Positions 17,073 to 25,218 of a stretch of DNA of 64,000 bases are shown piece by piece. The notes under the pieces are model-generated. The model did not search any database and was not told the DNA's origin. It saw only the letters and a list, made by a program, of their open reading frames with translations. Position 1 is the first letter of the stretch. Each line of letters opens with the position of its first letter. The DNA is taken from NCBI RefSeq assembly GCF_027625935.1, contig NZ_CP115301.1, positions 186,001 to 250,000 of the forward strand, given 5' to 3'. Origin of the DNA: Streptomyces camelliae. GTDB lineage: Bacteria > Actinomycetota > Actinomycetes > Streptomycetales > Streptomycetaceae. Both the position numbers and the translations under genes were made by a program.

Positions 17073-18275
17073 TCAGCCGATCTTGACGATCTCGCCGCTG
17101 CCGGTGGCCGGGATCGAGGACGAGGAGGTGCAGGCCGGCGCGTCCGTGCAGGCCGGCCACATCATCGTCTTGTTGGCCACGTAGACGGAGCCGTCGGGGC
17201 CCGCCAGGAAGCCGGTGGGCGCGAACAGCTTTCCGTCCGCGAGGACGGTGCGGGAGTTGTCGCGGTGGTCGATCTGGATGACGTTGCCGACGGGGTCACC
17301 GGTCGGCAGGAAGCCGGTGGTGTCGAACTGGGTCACGTAGAAGTCACCGTTGGCGCCGAAGCCGCAGCCGCTGATGGCGCTGAAGCCGCTCTGCCAGACC
17401 TTCAGGCTGCCCGTGCGCGGCGAGTACCGGTACACGTTGGCCGCGGTGGCCGAGTTGCCGTGCCCCGTGATCTGGCCGATGTACACCGAGTGGTCCGGGC
17501 CCACGGCGAGGCAGGTGGGAACGGCGTCGGTACCGGCCGGGGTGTTGGGGACGAAGGCGAGCACGCGGACGTTTCCGTGCCGGTCGACGGAGTCCAGCGT
17601 GTTCGACGCCGCGTCCACCAGGTAGAAGCCGCCGCCCGGCTTGTTGGTCAGCGCGTAGGGGTTGGAGGCGGGGAAGTCCTCGGGCACGAGGTACTTGTGG
17701 TCCGTCGTCCACTGCCAGTTGGCCGAACCGGGGTTGGCGATGACCTTGCGCCGCCCGCCGGTGACGTCCATCAGCGACCCGTACTGCTTGCCCAGCTCCG
17801 CGGTCAGGTCCGCCGGCAGACCGGACGGGACCTGCTCGGGCGAGCCCGCCGAAAGGGTGTAGACGTGGCCGTTGGGCCCGACGGTCAGGCCGTTGGGGCC
17901 GATCGTCTCTTCCTGGTTGAAGTTCGTCGCCAGTCCCTCGGCGATCCGCACCGGCTTGCCGGAAGAGATGTCCGCGACCGACCCGGTGAGGCCGTAGCAC
18001 TTGGTGGCGAAGCCGGTGCCCTGGCACGCCGGGGGCGTTGCCCCGGCCTCGGAGACCAGGAGGTGGCCGTGGCGTCCCCACGCCAGGCTCCGGGGCGAGT
18101 TCAGGCCGCCGGCCACGACGGTGACCGGCGCGTCGCTGGTGAGATGGCCGGTCGGACGGTGGGACTGGGTGGCGGCCTGGGCCGTCACCCCCGATGGTCC
18201 GGCTCCCAGACTGACGAGCGCTGCCGCCGCTGCCACACCGGCGGCCAGCGTCCGGCTTGTTTTGAGACGCCACAT
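17073..18275 (-). CDS. Secreted ScyD/ScyE-like beta-propeller protein
   Basis: A 400-residue secreted protein with a signal peptide (MWRLKTSRTLAAG, then a hydrophobic stretch to about residue 36). Repeated propeller blades follow: VVAGGLNSPRSLAWG, GPNGLTVGPNGHVYTL, LAVGPDHSVYIGQ and GFLAGPDGSVYVAN. The ScyD/ScyE name comes from scytonemin clusters, which also use ebo genes; here it sits 110 bp upstream of an Ebo-type operon on the same strand. Four cysteines may form disulphides. ATG 18275 is chosen over upstream alternatives because the signal peptide begins there. Confidence 0.8.
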   Translation of the reverse strand: MWRLKTSRTLAAGVAAAAALVSLGAGPSGVTAQAATQSHRPTGHLTSDAPVTVVAGGLNSPRSLAWGRHGHLLVSEAGATPPACQGTGFATKCYGLTGSVADISSGKPVRIAEGLATNFNQEETIGPNGLTVGPNGHVYTLSAGSPEQVPSGLPADLTAELGKQYGSLMDVTGGRRKVIANPGSANWQWTTDHKYLVPEDFPASNPYALTNKPGGGFYLVDAASNTLDSVDRHGNVRVLAFVPNTPAGTDAVPTCLAVGPDHSVYIGQITGHGNSATAANVYRYSPRTGSLKVWQSGFSAISGCGFGANGDFYVTQFDTTGFLPTGDPVGNVIQIDHRDNSRTVLADGKLFAPTGFLAGPDGSVYVANKTMMWPACTDAPACTSSSSIPATGSGEIVKIG

Positions 18276-18523
18276 CTTGGCCTCATTCCCTCCGGTTCGA
18301 GTGAATCCACGACTAGGTGACTGGTATTCACGCCAGGACGCACCGCGACCGACTCGCATCTGTTGCGGTATGACCCGCCCCCTGCTTCTGGTTCTGGCGC
18401 CTCAGCATTGATCACACGGCTTGTCCGTGACTGTCGATCAAGTTGGTGCCGACTTGGCGGCGCGGTGCGCCGGTGAGGGTGGCTGCAGGAATCACCTGTG
18501 TGCGAAGGGAATGCGCCGGAGCG

Positions 18524-20008
18524 TCAGCGGGAGGCCGGCGCCGCGCGCGTGGCTTCGCCGGAGGGCCGCGCGGCCCCGGCCATGGGCTTACGGCTGCTCG
18601 CCGCGAGGAGGGCGACCATGGCCGCGGCGGCCAGCAGGACGCAGCCGCAGACCCAGATGGCGTGGTGCAGTCCTGTGACGAAGAGGTCGCCGGTGTGCGG
18701 GGCGAGGCGGCCGCCGCCCTTGTGGCTGTGGGGAAGCTTCGCGTAGACGAGGACGCCGAGGATGGCGACGCCGAGCACCTGGCCGAGCTGGCGCAGTGCG
18801 TTGTGGACGGCGGAGGCCATCCCGGCACGGGAGGCCTCGACGGAGGCGATCGCGGTCGTGGTCATCGGTGTCAGGCTCAGTCCGACACCGCCGCCGACCA
18901 GGGCGAAGTCCCACCAGATGGCGCCGATCCCGGTGTTCGGACCCAGGCGCAGCAGTCCCAGGGTGGCCACCCCGCTGACCGCCAGCCCGGCGAACATCGG
19001 CCAGAACGGGCCGATCCTGGCCACCATGCGACCGGAGAGCGGCGCGGCGAGGGCGAAAGCCACACCGATGGCCGAGACGTCGAGTCCGGCCTCGATGGGC
19101 GAGTGGCCCTGGACGTTCTGGAAGTAGGCGCTGAAGTACACGATCGCGCCGACGAAGGCGAAGAAGACGATCATGGCGGCGACGTTGGCCACGGTGAACG
19201 CGGAGTGCCGGAAGAGCTTGATGTCGACCAGCGGTTCGGGCCTGCGCAGTTCCCAGCCGACGAAGAGGCCGAGGGCGACGAGGCCTGCGGCGAAGGCGGC
19301 GAGGATACGCGGGGAGGCCCAGCCCCACTCGGGGCCCTCGATGATCCCGAAGGCGACGGCCGCCATGGACAGGGTGCTGAGGACCGCCCCGGCCCAGTCG
19401 AAGCGGCTGGTCGCCGGATTGCGCTCCACCCGCGGGATGAGGCGGGCCCCCAGGACCACCAGCAGGGCGCTGAAGGGCACGTTGACCAGGAACACCCAGC
19501 GCCAGCCCAGGCCGTTGACGATGACCCCGCCGAGCGCCGGGCCGACCGCCAGCGCGAGGCCGGAGCTGGTCGACCACAGACCGATGGCGGTGGCGCGCTT
19601 GCCCGGTTCCTCGAAGATGGCGCGGATGATGGTGAGGCTGCCCGGCACCAGCAGGGCCGGCCCCAGTCCCTGGACGACCCGGCCTATCAGGAGGACTCCG
19701 GTGTTCGGCGCCACGCCGGTCACCAGAGCGCCCAGGCCGAAGGTCGCCACGCCGATCAGGAACAGGCCCTTGCGGCCGCGCCGGTCGCCGATGACACCGC
19801 CGGCCACCAGCAGGCTCGCGTAGACGAGGACGTAGGCGTCCACGATCCACGCCGACTGCGTTGCACCGGCGTGCAGTTCGCGGCCGATGGTGGGCAGGGC
19901 CACGCTGACGACGGTGGTCGACACCACCGCCGCGAACAGACCCCCGGCGAGCACCGCCACGGCGAGCCAGGCTCCGCGTGAGGTGGGCTCGGTGTTCTTT
20001 GTGTCCAT
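18524..20008 (-). CDS. DHA2-type MFS drug exporter
   Basis: A 494-residue, about 14-helix transporter of the EmrB/QacA group. Typical loops are visible: GDRRGRKGLFLIGV after helix 2, and VPGSLTIIRAIFEEPGKRATAIGLW after helix 4. It would expel small molecules using the proton gradient. AGGGA precedes ATG 20008. It follows a sigma-factor gene on the same strand by 134 bp. A CAGAAG-N5-CTTCTG inverted repeat lies in the gap. Confidence 0.9.
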   Translation of the reverse strand: MDTKNTEPTSRGAWLAVAVLAGGLFAAVVSTTVVSVALPTIGRELHAGATQSAWIVDAYVLVYASLLVAGGVIGDRRGRKGLFLIGVATFGLGALVTGVAPNTGVLLIGRVVQGLGPALLVPGSLTIIRAIFEEPGKRATAIGLWSTSSGLALAVGPALGGVIVNGLGWRWVFLVNVPFSALLVVLGARLIPRVERNPATSRFDWAGAVLSTLSMAAVAFGIIEGPEWGWASPRILAAFAAGLVALGLFVGWELRRPEPLVDIKLFRHSAFTVANVAAMIVFFAFVGAIVYFSAYFQNVQGHSPIEAGLDVSAIGVAFALAAPLSGRMVARIGPFWPMFAGLAVSGVATLGLLRLGPNTGIGAIWWDFALVGGGVGLSLTPMTTTAIASVEASRAGMASAVHNALRQLGQVLGVAILGVLVYAKLPHSHKGGGRLAPHTGDLFVTGLHHAIWVCGCVLLAAAAMVALLAASSRKPMAGAARPSGEATRAAPASR

Positions 20009-20106
20009 GTAGATCCCTGTCCGTCCGTAGCCGAGACGAGGTGTGTGGGCTCTTCCACCGTGCCCGCGGGATCTTCAGAAGTCCAAGAGCTTGTTTTTCT
20101 GTCTGC

Positions 20107-20123
20107 CAGAAGATCTGCTTCTG
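20107..20123. promoter_or_regulatory. Inverted repeat upstream of the MFS exporter
   Basis: CAGAAG and CTTCTG form perfect 6-bp arms around a 5-bp spacer, about 100 bp before the exporter start. Another GAAG-containing half-site lies closer to the start. The shape suits a dimeric repressor, but no regulator gene of the expected type is adjacent. Confidence 0.3.
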
Positions 20124-20142
20124 CGTCAGGCGGTGCGGCCGC

Positions 20143-20709
20143 TCACCACTCTCCGTCGGCCAGGGAGCGCTTCAGCCCGGCCATTCCCCGGAAGATGTGT
20201 GCCTTGACCGTCCCGTGGGAGATGTCCATGGCTTCCGCTATCTCCGTGTCCTGGAAGCCCATCCAGTAGCGCAGCACGATGGCCTCGCGCTGCCGGCGGG
20301 GCAGCTCGCCGAGGGCGTGCACCACGGCCTGGTGGCCGTGCCGGGCGAGCACCGACTGCTCCGCGGAGCGGCAGAACTCGGGGACGTCGGTCAGGGCGGG
20401 GAAGCGCCGCCGGACCACCTGCTTGCGGCGGATGTGCATGCGCGCCAGATTGCTCACGGTGGACCGCAGGTACCCGACGGCGGCCCCGTCGGTGCGCAGC
20501 GCGGTCCAGCGGCGGTGCAGTTCGCAGAATGCCTCAGCCACCAGGTCCTCGGACTCCTCCTCGGCTCCCAGTAATCGGGCGAGCCTCAAGAGGTGGGCGT
20601 AATGGCTGGAGAAGAGCGAGGCGACGGTCGGGGATTCCGGGGCTGAACCGCGATCCGTGGGGTGTTCTGTGGGGTGTTCCAGGACGCCGCAGGCAGTTTT
20701 CCGTTCCAT
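20143..20709 (-). CDS. SigE-type extracytoplasmic-function-like sigma factor
   Basis: A 188-residue sigma-70 family protein. Region 2 includes LFSSHYAHLLRLARLLG and EDLVAEAFCELHRRW; region 4 includes LPRRQREAIVLRYWMGFQDTEIAEAM and ISHGTVKAHIFRGMAGLK. This matches the actinobacterial SigE-family subgroup, which often lacks an adjacent anti-sigma factor, and none is seen here. ATG 20709 begins the protein; the longer upstream frame has no family match. The MFS gene directly follows. Confidence 0.85.
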   Translation of the reverse strand: MERKTACGVLEHPTEHPTDRGSAPESPTVASLFSSHYAHLLRLARLLGAEEESEDLVAEAFCELHRRWTALRTDGAAVGYLRSTVSNLARMHIRRKQVVRRRFPALTDVPEFCRSAEQSVLARHGHQAVVHALGELPRRQREAIVLRYWMGFQDTEIAEAMDISHGTVKAHIFRGMAGLKRSLADGEW

Positions 20710-21010
20710 GCTGTCCGTTCTCCCGCTTGTTCTTCCGACACTTTGCGGGAGGGCCGGGGGGCCGCTCCCGGACGTGGTGCGGTGTCGACTGGCCCGGACC
20801 GGGAGAGCGTCACACGGCGATCGAACGCGAGTCAATCGACGACGGAGAGCCACATCTTCTGACTGTCAGAACTGTCCGTTATGCGGCGACGTGTGGTGCG
20901 GCTCACACGCTGCGCTGTCAACCGATTACGCACGATGAGCAACTATCGAGCGGCGAGTTCATGCATCCCTGCCACGCAGCGGTCCCGTCCATCCGCACAG
21001 GAGAGAGCCG
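20710..21010. other. Intergenic region between the sigma-factor gene and a small gene
   Basis: This stretch of about 300 bp separates divergent genes and presumably carries both promoters. It is less GC-rich than its surroundings. I find no convincing consensus, RNA gene or repeat in it beyond a CGGGAG/CTCCCG pair near 20747. Confidence 0.4.
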
Positions 21011-21232
21011 ATGGGAAACGTCGTTACGCCGAGTCAGGAAGCCGCGGCCGGTCGGCGCACGTCGGCCGAGCCCACCGAGCAGGCCAACGGGCCCGGACTC
21101 CCCGCCCGCCGGGGATACGGCCGCGAGGCGGAGCGCCCGCGGACCGGCTGCCCCCGTGTGCTCGGCCCGCGGCCGGGCCTGGGCACCGGGCCGGCCGAGG
21201 CGAGCCGCGGGCAGGGGGTGCTCGGCCGGTGA
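21011..21232 (+). CDS. Small hypothetical protein coupled to the next gene
   Basis: A 73-codon frame starting at an ATG 6 nt after AGGAGAG and ending at a TGA that overlaps the next gene's GTG (GTGA). Third codon positions are strongly G/C, as expected for Streptomyces coding DNA. The peptide is Gly/Pro/Arg-rich and matches no family I recognise. Its main role could be to deliver ribosomes to the next gene. Confidence 0.5.
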   Translation: MGNVVTPSQEAAAGRRTSAEPTEQANGPGLPARRGYGREAERPRTGCPRVLGPRPGLGTGPAEASRGQGVLGR

Positions 21233-21576
21233 GAGTGGACATCGCCTGGTGGGAGCTGGACGGCTCGTCCCAGACCATCGAGAGCCTGCGCGAGCATCTG
21301 CGGAAGGGCGCGGTCCGGCCCTGGGCCTCGGTCCCCGGGCTGCGTGTGAAGTTCTGGATCGCCGACCAGGAGCACAACCGATGGGGCGCGGTGATGGTGT
21401 GGGAAGGCGATCGGCCGCCCGCGGGGTCGCTGCCGCCCAACCTGGCGGCTGATCTGATCGGCTGCCCGCCCACCCACCGTTCGCGGTTCGAGGTCGAGGC
21501 CACCGTCGAGGGGGTCCACTCGATGATCACCCTGGGCGGACTGGGACCTGCCCTGGCCGCCGACAGCCGCCCCTGA
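21229..21576 (+). CDS. YdhR-like putative monooxygenase (dimeric alpha/beta barrel)
   Basis: A 115-residue protein with the pattern of YdhR-type small proteins: an N-terminal strand (VDIAWWEL), a helix, then VPGLRVKFWIADQEHNRWGA and VMVWEGD. Members of this ferredoxin-like fold include antibiotic-biosynthesis monooxygenases. The GTG start overlaps the previous stop. No clear cofactor motif is expected for this fold, so the function stays tentative. Confidence 0.6.
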   Translation: MRVDIAWWELDGSSQTIESLREHLRKGAVRPWASVPGLRVKFWIADQEHNRWGAVMVWEGDRPPAGSLPPNLAADLIGCPPTHRSRFEVEATVEGVHSMITLGGLGPALAADSRP

Positions 21577-21814
21577 CGACGACCGGCCGCGGCCGCGCTG
21601 CCGCGGTCGCAGACCAGCGCTCGCCGCACCGGAACACGCGCCTGACGCCGCGAGGCCCGCCCTTCGGCGGACGACGGGAGTGTGACGACAGGACCCGGGG
21701 ACCGGCCGCGACCGGCTGGGCCTGCGGTCGGCGCCGCTGCCCGCCCCCGCCCGGCCCGGCCACGACCGGGAAGGCCGGGGCGGGACGGTTCGCCGGCTCC
21801 AGCCTGACGCTGCC

Positions 21815-22738
21815 TCAGCTTTCCTGGCCGGGGTGCGAGGAGTTCGGGCGGGACCGGGGGAGGTCCGGTAGAGCGGCGCGGGCGTGGCGGATGAGCGCCC
21901 GGGCCGCCGGGCCGGCCGGCCCGTCCGCCCGCCAGGCGAGCAGGATGCGCGCCCGTGGTGCGCGGACGATGGTGACGGTGCTGACCTCCGGTGCGTGCGC
22001 CCGGGCCAACGACTCCGAGACCAGGGCGACGCCCAACCCGCGCGCCGCGAACCGTGTCACCATGTGCGGATCGCCCGCCTCCAAGGCGATGTGCGGCTGG
22101 AAACCGGCCGCCGCACACGCCTCGTCGGCGCAGGCCCGCAGTCCGGTGCCGGTCGGCAGGCTGATCAGCGGGCGGTCGCGCAGCGCGCCGGCGGTGATGC
22201 GCTCCCGCCGTGCCAGGGGATCCGACGGATGCACCGCGGCGACGAGTGCTTCGTCCGCGACGACCTGAGTCGCCACGCCCGGCGGCAGCACCCCCGCTCC
22301 GAGCAGGGCCAGGTCCAGGCGGCCGGCGTGCAGTTCCAGGGCCAGATGCTCGGCGGTGCCCTCGGCGAGCGAGATGTCGACGTCCGGGTGCCGGCGATGG
22401 AAACCCGCCAGCACCTCGGGCAGATCGATGGACGCCATGGAGGGCAGCGCCCCGATCCGCACCTGACCGCGGACCAGTCCGGTGAGCTCGTCGATGGAGG
22501 CGCGTGCACCCTCCACCGCCGCCAGCGCGGCCCGGGCGTAGGGGAGGATCGCCTCCCCGGCCGCGGTCGGGCGGACGCCGCGGCCGGAGCGGTCCAGCAA
22601 GGTTTCGCCCAACTCCCGCTCCAGCTGGCGTACTTGGGCGCTCACACCAGGCTGGGCCACATGCAGTTTGGTCGCCGCGTGCGTGAAGCTGGCTTCCTCG
22701 ACCACCGTGACGAGATACTTCAGCTGCCTGAGCTCCAT
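21815..22738 (-). CDS. LysR-family transcriptional regulator
   Basis: A 307-residue LysR protein with the N-terminal helix-turn-helix (MELRQLKYLVTVVEEASFTH, VAQPGVSAQVRQLE) and an effector domain containing DIPLP-like SMASIDLPEVL and LISLPTGTGLRACADEA. It lies 59 bp behind the first KAS III-like gene on the same strand and could be co-transcribed with it. Its effector is unknown. Confidence 0.87.
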   Translation of the reverse strand: MELRQLKYLVTVVEEASFTHAATKLHVAQPGVSAQVRQLERELGETLLDRSGRGVRPTAAGEAILPYARAALAAVEGARASIDELTGLVRGQVRIGALPSMASIDLPEVLAGFHRRHPDVDISLAEGTAEHLALELHAGRLDLALLGAGVLPPGVATQVVADEALVAAVHPSDPLARRERITAGALRDRPLISLPTGTGLRACADEACAAAGFQPHIALEAGDPHMVTRFAARGLGVALVSESLARAHAPEVSTVTIVRAPRARILLAWRADGPAGPAARALIRHARAALPDLPRSRPNSSHPGQES

Positions 22739-22797
22739 AAGCAGAAATGCTAACAGTGGGACAGGTCAGCACTTGGGCTTCTGGCGGTCCCGTATGT

Positions 22798-23856
22798 CTA
22801 CTGGACTTCGAGAACCACGACGCTCCATTGGAATCCGAGGCCCTCGGCAATCATGAGAATGACATCACCGCTGCTGCACCGGTCGGTGTCCACGAGATGT
22901 GCGAGGGCACCGAACTGGTCGGCAGCGCCTGTGTGTCCGGTCACCTCGGAGTAGTCCCACGTGGAGCGAGAAACGGGTATGCCCAGTGGGTCGAGGTAAT
23001 TCCGGTACAGGAACGGCTCCCCGATGGCCGGGACGATGACGTGGGCCACGTCGGCCAGGCTGACACGGGCCTGGGAAAGGGCGGCGTCGATCGTGGACGT
23101 CAGACCGGACCGGAGGCGGCCGAGAACCGCGTCCGTGCCCATCCGGTTCTTGAGGAACGCGTGAGCGCGCGCGGTGATGTCGACCGGTGTCCGGGTCGAG
23201 GGAACGGGAGCGTGCAGGCCGCTCAGGGTGGGATCGGTGAGGGTCGCGGCGGAGAGGAGACGGGCGTACCCGGCCTCGCGACTGAGTACGACGGCGGCGG
23301 CGCCGTCGGCGAATATGTAGCCCGGTTCGCAGTTGAAGCGATCGATGTGGGGCTGGCGCCACACATCACCGGCGACGACGAGGGCGGCGCGGTCCTGGGA
23401 GGCGAGCAGGCGATGCGCGGCGAGGGTGAGGGAGTTGAGCCCGGCCGCGCACCCGCCCGACATCTCGGCGGCGAAGGCACACGGAGAGCGGACGGCCTCG
23501 GCGATTGCCGTGGCCACGCTGTACAGCGGCGGGCGGGTGAAGGGAAATACGCTCACGAAGAACACGGCGCCGATGTCCGTGCCGGACATGTCCGCGCGCG
23601 TGGTGGCCGCCAGGGCGGCGGCGTACGCGAGGTCGAGGAGGGTGTCCGATTCCTTCGCGACGGTGACGGCGCTGTATCCGGTGATCTTGGCGTCTTCTTC
23701 CGAGATCAGCCCGTCGCGAACGGCTTGTTCGAGGGGCAGAGCAGGTGGGATCTGGGCTGCCGCCGAGGCGATGTGGAGTCCGGGCCCCGACGTGAAGTCG
23801 ATAGCGCTGGGGGCCAAGGCCGGGAAGGTGGGCGTTGCCGGAACCGGGGTATTCAT
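22798..23856 (-). CDS. KAS III-like acyltransferase, copy 1
   Basis: A 352-residue thiolase-fold protein. The nucleophile region is MSGGCAAGLNSL. The usual KAS III Asn block is replaced by GHTGAADQFGAL, giving a His and Asp as in DpsC/CerJ-type acyltransferases. This suggests acyl transfer or starter selection more than chain condensation. A second copy lies at 27303-28346 and shares long blocks such as RAALVVAGD and WRQPHIDRFNC. The gene begins about 44 bp after the ECF41-type promoter at 23900-23934. Confidence 0.8.
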   Translation of the reverse strand: MNTPVPATPTFPALAPSAIDFTSGPGLHIASAAAQIPPALPLEQAVRDGLISEEDAKITGYSAVTVAKESDTLLDLAYAAALAATTRADMSGTDIGAVFFVSVFPFTRPPLYSVATAIAEAVRSPCAFAAEMSGGCAAGLNSLTLAAHRLLASQDRAALVVAGDVWRQPHIDRFNCEPGYIFADGAAAVVLSREAGYARLLSAATLTDPTLSGLHAPVPSTRTPVDITARAHAFLKNRMGTDAVLGRLRSGLTSTIDAALSQARVSLADVAHVIVPAIGEPFLYRNYLDPLGIPVSRSTWDYSEVTGHTGAADQFGALAHLVDTDRCSSGDVILMIAEGLGFQWSVVVLEVQ

Positions 23857-23899
23857 GGTGCCCCCTCGCTGGTGGTGTGTGGCGGGTCGTTCGCTCGTG

Positions 23900-23934
23900 A
23901 GTACGACAGGAGAACCTGCCGGAATGTCAGGCGA
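23900..23934 (-). promoter_or_regulatory. ECF41-type promoter A (KAS III-like copy 1)
   Basis: On the minus strand the site reads TCGCCTGACATTCCGG, 10 bases, then TGTCGTACT. The same layout occurs at 24960 and 30109 with identical spacing. It sits between the ECF41 sigma gene and the KAS III-like gene it faces. The predicted leader before ATG 23856 is about 35-40 nt. It resembles the reported ECF41 pattern (TGTCACA, 16-bp gap, CGTC) with small changes. Confidence 0.75.
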
Positions 23935-23950
23935 GGTGCCGTAATACGGA

Positions 23951-24883
23951 TCAGACCGTCGTCCAGGGCCGCAGCTTCTCGGGGTTGAGCACCGCCCAGA
24001 TGTGCTTGATCCGGTCGTCGACGACATCGAAGGCCAGCACCGCCACCGTGAGGCCGTCCTGCAGGCTCACCAGCCCGGGCTGACCGTTGACCGTACGCTC
24101 CAGGATCGTCAAAGGTGCCCGCTCGGCGAGATCGACGCAGGCGCGCGCGATCAGCTCGCCGCCCTCGACCGGCCGGGACACGGCGGAGACCACGCCGCCG
24201 CCGTCGGCGATCACCGTGGCGTTGGGATCGAGCAGGCCGATGAGGCCGCCGATGTCCTTGGCCTCCCACACCTGCTTGAACCCCCTGACGATGTCGGCCT
24301 GCCGGACCGTCGAGGTCGCGGAGGCCCGCGAGGAGCTGACGCGGCGGCGGGCGGAGGAGGCCAACTGGCGGCAGGCCGCCGGCGTCCGGCCGACGATCTC
24401 GGCCACCTCGGCGAAGGAGTAGCGGAAGACGTCGTGCAGGACGAAGGCCACCCGCTCGGCCGGGGTCATCGACTCCAGCACGACGAGGAACGCCATGCTG
24501 ACCGACTCGTCGAGGGTGACCCGGTCGGCCGGGTCCATGTGCGTGCCGCCCGACCGCGCCGTGGACCACTCCGTGCGTTCCGGAAGCGGCTCCGGGATCC
24601 ATTCGCCCACATACGTCTCGCGCCGAACCCGGGCCGAGCCGAGCAGGTTGAGGCAGACACGGCTGGTCACCGTCGTCAGCCAGGCGCCCGGGGATTCGAT
24701 GGCGTCCTGATCCTCGCGCGGCATCGCGTACCACCGGGCGTAGGTCTCCTGGACGGCGTCCTCGGCATCGGCCAGCGAGCCGAGAAGCCGGTAGGCGAGA
24801 TTGATTAACTGACGCCGCTCGCTCATGATCACGCTCAGGCTTGGATCGGACCGGTCGTGCTCCGGCTCCGATTCGGTGGTCAT
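23951..24883 (-). CDS. ECF41-group sigma factor (SigJ-like)
   Basis: A 310-residue sigma factor with region 2 (RRQLINLAYRLLGSLADAED, AVQETYARWYAM), region 4 (MTPAERVAFVLHDVFRYSFA) and a SnoaL-like C-terminal domain. The C-terminal motifs DGGGVVSAV and NPEKLRPW are diagnostic of ECF41, in which this domain regulates activity in place of an anti-sigma factor. The start is uncertain: ATG 24883, 24895 and 24826 are possible. Three promoter copies matching its expected target type lie in the window. Confidence 0.85.
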   Translation of the reverse strand: MTTESEPEHDRSDPSLSVIMSERRQLINLAYRLLGSLADAEDAVQETYARWYAMPREDQDAIESPGAWLTTVTSRVCLNLLGSARVRRETYVGEWIPEPLPERTEWSTARSGGTHMDPADRVTLDESVSMAFLVVLESMTPAERVAFVLHDVFRYSFAEVAEIVGRTPAACRQLASSARRRVSSSRASATSTVRQADIVRGFKQVWEAKDIGGLIGLLDPNATVIADGGGVVSAVSRPVEGGELIARACVDLAERAPLTILERTVNGQPGLVSLQDGLTVAVLAFDVVDDRIKHIWAVLNPEKLRPWTTV

Positions 24884-24959
24884 CGCCTCACCCATCCCTC
24901 CGTCGCATCTGCCCTCACCACTTCGGCACAGCAACACATGTGGACATGAGACCGGCGCC

Positions 24960-24994
24960 TCGCCTCACATTCCGGGGAGCTGCTTTGTCGTACT
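24960..24994 (+). promoter_or_regulatory. ECF41-type promoter B (P450 operon, formerly a LUD gene)
   Basis: TCGCCTCACATTCCGG, 10 bases, then TGTCGTACT, exactly as in promoters A and C. It is divergent from the sigma-factor gene. Directly after it lies the remnant of a LUD-domain gene and then a P450 gene. The predicted leader to the P450 start is therefore unusually long, about 215 nt. Confidence 0.75.
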
Positions 24995-25011
24995 GGTGAA
25001 ACAAGCACATG

Positions 25012-25172
25012 ATGCCCGACCTGAGCACCGTGTCGCGCCGCGTCGAGGGAGCGCTTGAGCGGAAGTCGAGCGGGCCGAGAAGGTCCACGGGAGCCGAGCA
25101 CCATCGACCGCGCGCACATCCTGAACGCGGAGTCCTGCCCGGGGACGCGGCACCGCCCTGCTGCTCCGCGAC
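25012..25172 (+). pseudogene. Remnant of a LUD-domain gene (3' end only)
   Basis: MPDLSTVSRRVE here matches VPDLSTALRRIE in the intact gene at 30200-30829. After frame shifts, ERAEKVHG matches ERCKQAYG, and STIDRAHILNAESCPG matches SSLNRLLVLNAEPAPG. Bases such as CCTGCTGCTCCGCGA are identical. The first about 150 codons are missing: the promoter region is joined directly to the 3' third. At least two frame changes break the rest. Confidence 0.8.
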
Positions 25173-25218
25173 ACCGGCGCAGGAACTCTCGAACCATCAC
25201 AACGGGAGGCGATGGAGA

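Noticed and set aside
25009..25218. 70-residue N-terminal extension of the P450 starting right after promoter B
   Set aside because: The DNA aligns to the 3' end of the LUD gene in mixed frames and lacks third-position bias; the P450 family sequence begins after GTG 25219 with its own ribosome site.
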